A program made the position numbers and the translations under genes. The notes beneath the pieces were generated by a model, which had not been told where the DNA came from, made no database searches, and worked only from the letters and a program-made list of their open reading frames with translations. From the NCBI GenBank assembly GCA_002413395.1, contig DHWX01000109.1, positions 54,841 to 118,840 on the forward strand: DNA of 64,000 nt, written 5' to 3'. Below, in pieces: positions 47,496 to 54,683 of this stretch. The stretch comes from Polaromonas sp. UBA5171 (GTDB lineage Bacteria; Pseudomonadota; Gammaproteobacteria; Burkholderiales; Burkholderiaceae_C). Position 1 is the stretch's first letter. Each line of letters opens with the position of its first letter.

Positions 47496-47572
47496 GGGAC
47501 AAGTGTAAGGTTGTCGCCTTTTGCAACAGTGAAATCGCGCCAAAGCACCATCTCAGTGTGCCGGGAAATACA

Positions 47573-48232
47573 ATGGCTCGAATTTTGCCTATATCGCGCA
47601 TGACACTGCCCCATTCCCTGCGTCTGGTTGTGATTGCACCGGATTTATCCACCCCCGAAGCAGCCGATGAAACCGAACTGGCGCTGATTGAGCGCTCGCG
47701 CCAGTTGCGCATTGGCTTGCTCCAAGGCGGCTTCAATCTTGTGGCGACGCTGCCAGTTGACACTTTTTTGCGCGAGCGGCTGGCACAGTTGCAACCCGAC
47801 ATGATCATCGTCGATGCCGAAAGCGACGCGCGCGACGCGCTGGAACATGTGGTGATGGCAACGCGGGATGAGCCGCGTCCGATTGTGCTGTTCACCAACG
47901 ACAACGACACCCGCCATGTCAAGGAGGCCGTGGCGGCGGGTGTCTGCGCCTATATCGTCGCCGGACTTGAGCCCGCACGGATTCGCCCCATTCTTGACGT
48001 GGCAATGGCCCGCTTTCAACACGAACAGGGGTTGCGAAGTGAACTGGCCGATGTCAAAACGCAACTGCAGGAGCGCAAGATCATCGACCGCGCCAAGGGA
48101 CTGCTGATGCAGCGCCAGGGCCTTGACGAACACTCGGCCTACGAGAAACTTCGCAAAGCCGCCATGGACAAGGGCTTGCGCCTGGGCGAGGTGGCGCAGC
48201 GCATGCTGGACGCCGCCGACCTGCTGGGTTGA
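47573..48232 (+). CDS. nasT: NasT-type nitrate-responsive ANTAR regulator
   Basis: 219 residues from the ATG at 47573, which has GGGAAA seven bases upstream; later starts such as 47600 are possible. A receiver-like domain (about 10-130, LRLVVIAPDL.., with PDMIIVDAES at the phospho-acceptor position) precedes the ANTAR RNA-binding domain (about 150-210): LQERKIIDRAKGLLMQRQG and the conserved aromatic in HSAYEKLRKAAMDKG. NasT binds leader RNA hairpins and prevents termination when nitrate is present, usually controlled by a NasS sensor. No separate nasS is seen here. It is directly upstream of the nitrate cluster. Confidence 0.9.
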   Translation: MARILPISRMTLPHSLRLVVIAPDLSTPEAADETELALIERSRQLRIGLLQGGFNLVATLPVDTFLRERLAQLQPDMIIVDAESDARDALEHVVMATRDEPRPIVLFTNDNDTRHVKEAVAAGVCAYIVAGLEPARIRPILDVAMARFQHEQGLRSELADVKTQLQERKIIDRAKGLLMQRQGLDEHSAYEKLRKAAMDKGLRLGEVAQRMLDAADLLG

Positions 48233-48259
48233 AACGGCCGGGTTCCAAAATGGTGCGCC

Positions 48260-48274
48260 GCACAAACAAGGTGC
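48260..48274. promoter_or_regulatory. NtrC-type enhancer site upstream of nrtA
   Basis: GCAC-N7-GTGC, the core of the NtrC consensus, at 48260-48274, about 117 bp upstream of the sigma-54 element. The region between them is AT-rich and contains an IHF-like TATCAA-N4 segment (48299-48311) with one mismatch. The 367 bp between nasT and nrtA are otherwise occupied by a dispersed repeat, the promoter, the leader terminator and a hairpin repeat. Confidence 0.6.
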
Positions 48275-48295
48275 AGGCCTTAAGTCTCTTTAGAT

Positions 48296-48350
48296 TACTA
48301 TCAATTTAATAGCTTTTTCTTCCTGTATTTAAATGGCTTAAGGCCATTTC
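48296..48350 (+). repeat. AT-rich dispersed repeat, copy A
   Basis: About 55 bp containing TTTAATAGCT and ending in AAGGCC, clearly similar to the copy at 59402-59456 (roughly three quarters of the aligned positions by eye). The form resembles the TTTGATAGCT...GAGGCC elements that are abundant between genes in Comamonadaceae. It lies between the NtrC site and the sigma-54 promoter of nrtA. Confidence 0.5.
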
Positions 48351-48390
48351 TATCGATATTTTTTGGCCGTATAAAGAATAAAGGATAGCC

Positions 48391-48405
48391 TGGCACAGCT
48401 CTTGC
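48391..48405 (+). promoter_or_regulatory. Sigma-54 (-24/-12) promoter of the nitrate assimilation operon
   Basis: TGGCAC-N5-TTGC with GG and GC separated by 10 bp, a full match to the RpoN consensus. Transcription is expected to start near 48417, which gives a leader of about 180 nt before nrtA. With the upstream NtrC site this indicates control by nitrogen status. Confidence 0.8.
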
Positions 48406-48463
48406 GTCATTCAAGCACACGGTCAACCACTTCAACGGCGAGGCAGGTTGGCCACCAGAGAAC

Positions 48464-48525
48464 AAAGGCGTTCGCACCCGGCAGTCACAGCTCCTTGTGG
48501 CGGCCCGGGTCGGGCGCCTTTTTTT
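48464..48525 (+). terminator. Leader terminator of nrtA, candidate NasT antitermination target
   Basis: A long stem: AAAGGCG (48464-48470) with CGCCTTT (48515-48521), then ACCCGG with CCGGGT (48476-48481, 48505-48510) and an apical CACA/TGTG pairing, followed by T7. An upstream stem GGTCAACC/GGTTGGCC (48421-48428, 48446-48453) lies at the 5' end of the leader. Placement between promoter and first gene, next to nasT, fits ANTAR antitermination. I did not find two clear hexaloop hairpins, the usual ANTAR target. Confidence 0.75.
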
Positions 48526-48540
48526 ATTCCGAAACCTTGA

Positions 48541-48581
48541 GGGACAGACCGCAGTTACACGAAGTGAACAAGCTCTGTCCC
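48541..48581 (+). repeat. GGGACAGA hairpin repeat, copy 1
   Basis: Outer stem GGGACAGA/TCTGTCCC, 8 bp perfect (48541-48548, 48574-48581), and inner stem GTT(A)CAC-GAA-GTGAAC. It is preceded by GAAACCTTGA, similar to the flanks of the other copies. It lies between the leader terminator and the nrtA ribosome binding site. Confidence 0.75.
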
Positions 48582-48599
48582 CCTTTAAGGAAATTTGTC

Positions 48600-49844
48600 A
48601 TGACTGATCTGCTGAAATCTTCACTGAACCGCCGCACGGTGCTGCAAGCAGCCGCCGTCGGTGCCGTGGGCATCAACCCGGCGCTGCGCGCCGCCGTGTA
48701 TGCCCAGGGTTCGGACGCGCCGGAAAAGAAGGAAGTCAGAATTGGCTTCATACCATTGACCGACTGCGCCTCGGTGGTGATGGCATCAGTGCTGGGCTTT
48801 GACCAGAAGCACGGTGTCAAGATCATCCCGAGCAAGGAGGCCAGCTGGGCTGGTGTGCGCGACAAACTGGTCAATGGCGAACTCGATTTTGCCCACGTGC
48901 TGTACGGCCTGGTCTACGGCGTACACCTGGGCACCGCTGGTCCCAAGAAAGATATGGCGGTGCTGATGACCCTCAACAACAACGGCCAAGCCATCACACT
49001 GTCGAAAAAAATTGCCGACAAGGGCGCGGTGGACGGCGCATCACTGGCCAAGCTGATGGTGCTGGAAAAGCGCGAATATACCTTTGCCCAGACCTTTCCC
49101 ACCGGCACGCACGCCATGTGGCTGTATTACTGGCTGGCCGCCAATGGCATCAATCCGATGAAAGACGCCAAAGTCATTGTCGTGCCGCCGCCGCAGATGG
49201 TGGCCAATATGCGCGTGGGCAACATGGACGGCTTTTGCGTCGGCGAACCCTGGGGCCACCGCGCCATCATGGACGGCATTGGCATCACGGCCGTGACCAC
49301 ACAGGACATCTGGAAAGACCACCCCGAAAAGGTGCTGGGCACCACCGCCGATTTCGTCAAAAAGTACCCCAACACCGCGCGCGCCGTCACCGCAGCGATC
49401 CTGGAAGCCGGCAAGTGGATCGACGCCAGCCTGCAAAACAAGATGAAGATGGCCGAAACGATCGCCGAAAAGAGCTATGTGAACACCAGCGTGGACGTCA
49501 TCAACCAGCGCATTCTGGGCCGCTACCAGAATGGCCTGGGCAAGACCTGGGACGACCCGAATCACATGAAGTTCTACAACGACGGAGTTGTCAACTTCCC
49601 TTACCTTTCTGACGGCATGTGGTTCCTGACGCAGCACAAGCGCTGGGGCCTGATCAAGGATCATCCCGACTACCTGGCTGTGGCCAAACAGATCAACCGG
49701 ATCGACATCTACAAGCAGGCTGCCACTGCCAGCAAGACGCCCGTGCCCAGGGATGTCATGCGCACCAGCAAACTGATTGACGGCGTGGTCTGGGATGGCA
49801 AAGACCCGAAGAAGTACGCCGACAGTTTCAAGGTCCACGCCTGA
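48600..49844 (+). CDS. nrtA: Nitrate ABC transporter, periplasmic substrate-binding protein
   Basis: 414 residues from the ATG at 48600 with AAGGAAA upstream. It has a Tat-type signal (LNRRTVLQAAAVGAVG), then the CmpA/NrtA domain VRIGFIPLTDCASVVMASVLGFDQKHGV, with the nitrate-binding Trp/Lys/Gln region SWAGVRDKLVNGELDFAHVLYG, SKKI and FCVGEPWGHRAIMDGIG. It captures nitrate or nitrite for NrtBD. It is the first gene after the leader. Confidence 0.92.
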   Translation: MTDLLKSSLNRRTVLQAAAVGAVGINPALRAAVYAQGSDAPEKKEVRIGFIPLTDCASVVMASVLGFDQKHGVKIIPSKEASWAGVRDKLVNGELDFAHVLYGLVYGVHLGTAGPKKDMAVLMTLNNNGQAITLSKKIADKGAVDGASLAKLMVLEKREYTFAQTFPTGTHAMWLYYWLAANGINPMKDAKVIVVPPPQMVANMRVGNMDGFCVGEPWGHRAIMDGIGITAVTTQDIWKDHPEKVLGTTADFVKKYPNTARAVTAAILEAGKWIDASLQNKMKMAETIAEKSYVNTSVDVINQRILGRYQNGLGKTWDDPNHMKFYNDGVVNFPYLSDGMWFLTQHKRWGLIKDHPDYLAVAKQINRIDIYKQAATASKTPVPRDVMRTSKLIDGVVWDGKDPKKYADSFKVHA

Positions 49845-49891
49845 ACAGCCCCCTTGAAGATCCCTTGAACCGCCGCTTGAAAGGTTATGCC

Positions 49892-50848
49892 ATGGTCAGT
49901 GCCGTATTTCACAACCCGCTTGAAGCGGCCGCGTCGCCAGACTACGGCAGCGCGCAAAACACTACACCTTTGATGACAACCAGTTCGGTCGCCACGCCCG
50001 ATAAAGCCAAAATCGGCATGAACAATTCAACCGCCACCATCAGCCCGGCCACGCGGCCGCAATGGGATACTTCCTTGATCTGGCAGCGCTTCCTGCCGCC
50101 CCTGCTGGGACTGGGCCTGCTGGTGCTGATCTGGGAGCTGGTTTCCATGGGCACCGCTGCCAGCATTCCGTCGCCAAAAAGCACGTTCTGGCAAGCCGTG
50201 CAGATTTTCAGCGACCCGTTTTACCGCAATGGGCCCAATGACCAGGGCGTCGGCTGGAATGTGCTCTCTTCGCTCAAGCGCGTCGCCATGGGCTTTGGGC
50301 TGGCGGCCGCAATCGGCATTCCGGCGGGTTTCCTGATTGGCCGCTTCACCTTTCTGAGCCGCATGTTCAACCCGCTCATCAGCCTGTTGCGCCCGGTCTC
50401 GCCACTGGCCTGGTTGCCGATTGGTCTGCTGGTGTTCAAGGGCGCTGACCCGGCCGCCATCTGGACCATCTTCATCTGCTCGATCTGGCCCATGGTCATC
50501 AACACCGCCGTCGGCGTGCAGCGGGTGCCACAGGACTACATGAACGTGGCGCGCGTGCTCAATCTGAGCGAGTGGAAGATCGTCACAAAAATCCTCTTTC
50601 CTTCGGTGCTGCCTTACATGCTGACCGGCGTGCGGCTGGCCGTCGGCACCGCCTGGCTGGTGATCGTCGCCGCCGAAATGCTCACCGGCGGTGTCGGCAT
50701 CGGATTCTGGGTCTGGGACGAGTGGAACAACCTCAACGTCATGAACATCATCATCGCGATTTTTGTGATCGGCATTGTGGGGCTGGTACTGGAGTTCGCG
50801 CTGATCAAGCTGGCCACCGCATTCACGTTTGAAGAAGTAAAGAACTGA
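49892..50848 (+). CDS. nrtB: Nitrate ABC transporter, permease subunit
   Basis: 318 residues from the ATG at 49892 (AAAGG upstream); a TTG at 49865 would add nine residues. A polar N-terminus (about 60 residues) precedes five or six membrane helices. The LRPVSPLAWLPIGLLVFKGADPAAIW block and the EAA loop DYMNVARVLNLSEWKIVTKILFPSVLPY are typical of NrtB/SsuC permeases. Confidence 0.92.
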   Translation: MVSAVFHNPLEAAASPDYGSAQNTTPLMTTSSVATPDKAKIGMNNSTATISPATRPQWDTSLIWQRFLPPLLGLGLLVLIWELVSMGTAASIPSPKSTFWQAVQIFSDPFYRNGPNDQGVGWNVLSSLKRVAMGFGLAAAIGIPAGFLIGRFTFLSRMFNPLISLLRPVSPLAWLPIGLLVFKGADPAAIWTIFICSIWPMVINTAVGVQRVPQDYMNVARVLNLSEWKIVTKILFPSVLPYMLTGVRLAVGTAWLVIVAAEMLTGGVGIGFWVWDEWNNLNVMNIIIAIFVIGIVGLVLEFALIKLATAFTFEEVKN

Positions 50849-50867
50849 ACAACCGGAGGACATAACG

Positions 50868-51680
50868 GTGAACACATCACTTACCACCAAATACATCGAA
50901 ATCCAGGGCGTCGAGCAGACCTTCAAAACCAAAAAAGGCTTATTCCAGGCGCTGCACAACATCAATCTCACGGTGACCAAAGGCGAATTTGTGACGCTGA
51001 TTGGCCACTCGGGCTGCGGCAAATCCACCCTGCTCAACCTGATTGCCGGCCTGACGATGCCGACCGAAGGCACGCTGCTGTGCGCCAACCGCGAAATCGC
51101 CGGGCCCGGCCCGGAACGCGCCGTAGTGTTTCAAAACCACTCGCTGCTGCCCTGGCTAAGCTGCTTTGAAAACGTCTATCTCGCAGTCGAACGGGTCTTT
51201 GCAGCGACCGAAACCAAGGCGCAGCTCAAGGCCCGTACCGACGCCGCCCTCAACATGGTCGGCTTGAGCCCTGCCGCGCAGAAACGCCCAGGCGAAATTT
51301 CGGGCGGCATGAAGCAGCGCGTCGGCATTGCCCGTGCCCTGTCGATGGAGCCCAAAGTGCTGCTACTCGACGAGCCCTTCGGTGCGCTCGATGCGCTGAC
51401 ACGCGCCAAGCTGCAGGATGAGTTGCTGCAAATCGTCGCCAGCACGCAAAGCACGGTGGTGATGGTGACGCATGACGTCGATGAAGCCGTGCTGCTCTCC
51501 GACCGCATCGTGATGCTGAGCAACGGCCCGGCCGCTACCGTCGACGAAATTCTGCACATTGACCTGCCGCGCCCGCGCAACCGCGTGGCGCTGGCCGAAA
51601 GCGCGCAGTCTCTGCACTACCGCAAGGCGGTGATGGACTTTTTGTACACGCGCCAGGCGCATGTGGAAAAAGTTGCTTGA
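50868..51680 (+). CDS. nrtD: Nitrate ABC transporter, ATP-binding subunit
   Basis: 270 residues from a GTG at 50868 with GGAGGA upstream. Walker A GHSGCGKST, Q-loop FQNHSLLPWL, signature SGGMKQRVGIARA, Walker B VLLLDEPFGALD and H-loop MVTHDVDEA are all present. It lacks the NrtA-like regulatory C-domain of cyanobacterial NrtC, so it is the single-domain type. It is 20 bp after nrtB. Confidence 0.92.
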   Translation: MNTSLTTKYIEIQGVEQTFKTKKGLFQALHNINLTVTKGEFVTLIGHSGCGKSTLLNLIAGLTMPTEGTLLCANREIAGPGPERAVVFQNHSLLPWLSCFENVYLAVERVFAATETKAQLKARTDAALNMVGLSPAAQKRPGEISGGMKQRVGIARALSMEPKVLLLDEPFGALDALTRAKLQDELLQIVASTQSTVVMVTHDVDEAVLLSDRIVMLSNGPAATVDEILHIDLPRPRNRVALAESAQSLHYRKAVMDFLYTRQAHVEKVA

Positions 51681-51688
51681 AAACTTGC

Positions 51689-51728
51689 GGGACAGACCGC
51701 CGTTACACGCAGTGAACAAGCTCTGTCC
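51689..51728 (+). repeat. GGGACAGA hairpin repeat, copy 2
   Basis: GGGACAGA (51689-51696) pairs with TCTGTCC (51722-51728), with an inner stem nearly identical to copy 1 (GTTACAC-GCA-GTGAAC). It begins 9 bp after the nrtD stop. Confidence 0.75.
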
Positions 51729-51747
51729 TCAACCGTTTAGAAATTGC

Positions 51748-51785
51748 GGGACAGACCGCAGTCGCGTAGCGACAAGCTCTGTTCT
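51748..51785 (+). repeat. GGGACAGA hairpin repeat, copy 3
   Basis: GGGACAGA (51748-51755) pairs with TCTGTTCT (51778-51785) through two G-U pairs. The inner stem is GTCGC-GTA-GCGAC: a different sequence from copies 1 and 2, but still fully paired. It lies 20 bp before the nirB start. Confidence 0.75.
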
Positions 51786-51805
51786 CAGCCAACCAGGAGA
51801 TCCCC

Positions 51806-54274
51806 ATGGACATGCGCGCAACAAAACAAAAACTGGTGATGGTCGGCAACGGCATGGCAGGCGTTCGCACGCTGGAAGAGCTGCTTAAAATCGCGCCCGA
51901 GCTGTATGACATCACCGTCTTCGGCGCCGAGCCGCACCCCAACTACAACCGCATTTTGCTCTCACCCGTGCTGGCCGGTGAGCAGACGCTGGACGAGATT
52001 GTACTGAACAGCTGGAACTGGTACAGCGACAACCACATCACGCTGCATGCGGGCAAAAAGGTGGTCGAGGTAGACCGCATCAAGCGCGTGGTGCGTGCCG
52101 TGGACTCGACGGGAAGCATCACCGAAGCACAGTACGACCGGGTGCTGCTATGCACCGGCTCCAACCCCTTCATCCTGCCGGTCCCCGGCAATGACTTGCA
52201 AGGCGTGATTGCCTACCGCGACATTGCCGACACCAACACCATGATTGACGCCGCCGCCAGGTACAAGAACGCCGTTGTCATCGGCGGCGGCCTGCTCGGC
52301 CTGGAAGCGGCCAACGGACTGATGCGCCGGGGCATGACGGTGACCGTGGTGCATGTGATGCCGACGCTGATGGAGCGCCAACTCGACAGCGTGGCAGGCA
52401 AGCTGCTGCAAAAATCTCTTGAAGATCGCAGCCTGAAATTCCTCATGGGCGCGCAGACCCAGAAACTTGTGGGCGGGGGCGGCGAAGACGGACAGCGAGT
52501 AAGCGCCATCAGGTTCAAGGACGGCACCGAATTGGCGACCGATCTGGTGGTGATGGCCGTGGGCATACGTCCCAACACCACGCTGGCCGAATCGATGCGC
52601 CTGCATTGCAACAAGGGCATTGTGGTCAACGATACCCTGCAAACCACCACGGATGCCCGGATTTACGCCGTGGGCGAATGCGCGGCGCACCGCGGTATTG
52701 CTTACGGCCTGGTGGCACCGCTGTTTGAGCAGGCCAAGGTGGCTGCCAACCACCTGGCTCAGTTCGGCATTGGCCGCTACACCGGTTCGCTCACGTCCAC
52801 GAAACTCAAGGTGACAGGTATCGATCTGTTTTCGGCCGGCAACTTCACGGGCGGTGCAGGCGCCGAAGAAATTGTCATGAGCGACCCGTCTTGCGGCGTC
52901 TATAAAAAGCTGGTCATCCAGGACGACAAACTGATCGGCGCCTGCCTTTACGGCGACACGGTCGATGGCAGCTATTACTTCAAGCTGCTGCGCGACGGCC
53001 GCAGCGTGAGCAGCATCCGCGACAGACTGATGTTTGGCGAGTCCAACATCGGCGACACCGGCCACGAGGGCCACAGCAAAGCAGCGTCTATGCTGGATAC
53101 CGACGAGGTGTGCGGCTGCAACGGCATCACCAAAGGCACCATCTGCAAGGCCATCAAGGAAAAAGGCCTGTTCACGCTGGACGAGGTGCGCAAGCACACC
53201 AAGGCCAGCGCCTCCTGCGGCTCCTGCACCGGGCTGGTAGAGCAGATCCTGATGTTCACTGCCGGTGGCGACTACTCGGCCACGCCCAAGCTCAAAGCCC
53301 TGTGCGGCTGCACCGAGCACGGCCACCAGGCAGTGCGTGACGCCATCCGCGAGCACAAGCTGCTGACGATTGCCGATGTATACCATTTCATGGAATGGCG
53401 CACGCTCAACGGTTGCGCCAGTTGCCGCCCGGCGATCAACTATTACCTGATCAGCACCTGGCCCAAGGAAGCCAGAGACGATCCGCAAAGCCGCTTCATC
53501 AACGAACGCAGCCACGCCAATATCCAGAAAGACGGCACTTACAGCGTCATTCCGCGCATGTGGGGCGGCGAAACCACGGCCGCCGAGTTGCGCCGCATCG
53601 CCGATGTGGTGGACAAGTACAAGATTCCCACCGTCAAGGTCACGGGTGGCCAGCGCATCGACCTGCTGGGCGTGAAGAAGGAAGACCTGATCAACGTCTG
53701 GAAAGACATCGGCATGCCGTCGGGCCACGCTTATGCCAAGGCCCTGCGCACGGTCAAGACCTGCGTCGGCAGCGAATGGTGCCGCATAGGCACGCAGGAC
53801 AGCACGCAAATGGGCAAGGACCTGGAGCGCGCCATGTGGCGCATGTACGCCCCGCACAAGGTGAAATTTGCGGTGAGCGGCTGCCCGCGCAACTGCGCCG
53901 AGGCCGGTATCAAGGACGTGGGCATCATCGGTGTCGATTCGGGCTGGGAAATGTACATCGCGGGCAACGGCGGCATCAAGACCGAAGTCGCGCATTTCTT
54001 CTGCAAGCTCAAAACGGCCGCTGAAGTACTGGAGTACACAGGTGCTTTTTGCGAACTCTACCGGCAGGAAGGCTGGTACCTGGAGCGCACGGTGCATTAC
54101 GTCAATCGCGTCGGTCTGGACCATGTGAAGAAAAAAATCCTGGATGATCATGAAGGCCGCAAGGCGCTGTGGGATCGGCTGCAGTTCGCACTTGATGGCG
54201 AGCCTGATCCCTGGTTTGACTTCAAGGAAGCAGATGTCGACACCCGCCAGTTTGAAAAACTCACTGCTGCATAA
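51806..54274 (+). CDS. nirB: Assimilatory NAD(P)H nitrite reductase, large subunit
   Basis: 822 residues; ribosome binding site AGGAG. Order: FAD/NAD(P) oxidoreductase (MVGNGMAGVRTLEELL at residue 13, VIGGGLLGLEAANGL about 155), two BFD-like [2Fe-2S] modules (CGCNGITKGTICKAI at about 435 with SCGSCTG, and LCGCTEHG..GCASCRP), then the sulfite-reductase-type half with the [4Fe-4S]-siroheme cysteines in TCVGSEWCRIGTQ (about 650) and SGCPRNCAEAG (about 692). It reduces nitrite to ammonium with NirD. It needs siroheme, for which cobA is encoded downstream. Confidence 0.96.
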   Translation: MDMRATKQKLVMVGNGMAGVRTLEELLKIAPELYDITVFGAEPHPNYNRILLSPVLAGEQTLDEIVLNSWNWYSDNHITLHAGKKVVEVDRIKRVVRAVDSTGSITEAQYDRVLLCTGSNPFILPVPGNDLQGVIAYRDIADTNTMIDAAARYKNAVVIGGGLLGLEAANGLMRRGMTVTVVHVMPTLMERQLDSVAGKLLQKSLEDRSLKFLMGAQTQKLVGGGGEDGQRVSAIRFKDGTELATDLVVMAVGIRPNTTLAESMRLHCNKGIVVNDTLQTTTDARIYAVGECAAHRGIAYGLVAPLFEQAKVAANHLAQFGIGRYTGSLTSTKLKVTGIDLFSAGNFTGGAGAEEIVMSDPSCGVYKKLVIQDDKLIGACLYGDTVDGSYYFKLLRDGRSVSSIRDRLMFGESNIGDTGHEGHSKAASMLDTDEVCGCNGITKGTICKAIKEKGLFTLDEVRKHTKASASCGSCTGLVEQILMFTAGGDYSATPKLKALCGCTEHGHQAVRDAIREHKLLTIADVYHFMEWRTLNGCASCRPAINYYLISTWPKEARDDPQSRFINERSHANIQKDGTYSVIPRMWGGETTAAELRRIADVVDKYKIPTVKVTGGQRIDLLGVKKEDLINVWKDIGMPSGHAYAKALRTVKTCVGSEWCRIGTQDSTQMGKDLERAMWRMYAPHKVKFAVSGCPRNCAEAGIKDVGIIGVDSGWEMYIAGNGGIKTEVAHFFCKLKTAAEVLEYTGAFCELYRQEGWYLERTVHYVNRVGLDHVKKKILDDHEGRKALWDRLQFALDGEPDPWFDFKEADVDTRQFEKLTAA

Positions 54275-54296
54275 AAACTTTCAGGGAAAAGCCACC

Positions 54297-54683
54297 ATGT
54301 CTGAATGGAAAAGAATTTGCCAGGTCGATGACATCCCGGTACTCGGTTCACGCCGGGTATCACGCCCCCAAGGCATGGATGTAGCGGTGTTCCGCACCGA
54401 CCAGGACGACGTGTTTGCGCTGCTGGACAGCTGCCCTCACAAGGGCGGCCCGCTCAGCCAGGGCATTGTGTTTGGCACCAGCGTGGCCTGCCCGCAGCAC
54501 AACTGGACGATTAACCTGGCCAATGGCTGCGCCAAGGCTCCTGACGAGGGCTGCACGCAAAAGTTCAGTGTGCATGTCGAAGGCGGCGTGGTGCATCTGG
54601 ATGCCACCGAACTGGCCACGCTGGCCACCGACCTCACGCGACCCGTGGCAGGACCGGTCGGCAAAAAACTTGCCAGCGCATGA
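54297..54683 (+). CDS. nirD: Nitrite reductase small subunit NirD
   Basis: 128 residues from the ATG at 54297 (MSEWKRICQVDDIPVLG). Rieske-like fold; the Rieske ligand pattern is partly kept (LDSCPHKGGPLSQG and CPQHNWTINLANG have Cys and His at both sites), as in some actinobacterial and betaproteobacterial NirD that may bind a cluster. It partners NirB. Its stop overlaps the nasA start (ATGA). Confidence 0.93.
   Translation: MSEWKRICQVDDIPVLGSRRVSRPQGMDVAVFRTDQDDVFALLDSCPHKGGPLSQGIVFGTSVACPQHNWTINLANGCAKAPDEGCTQKFSVHVEGGVVHLDATELATLATDLTRPVAGPVGKKLASA

Noticed and set aside
52148..54151. 667-codon minus-strand ORF opposite nirB
   Set aside because: Shadow of NirB, whose cluster motifs are all intact on the plus strand.
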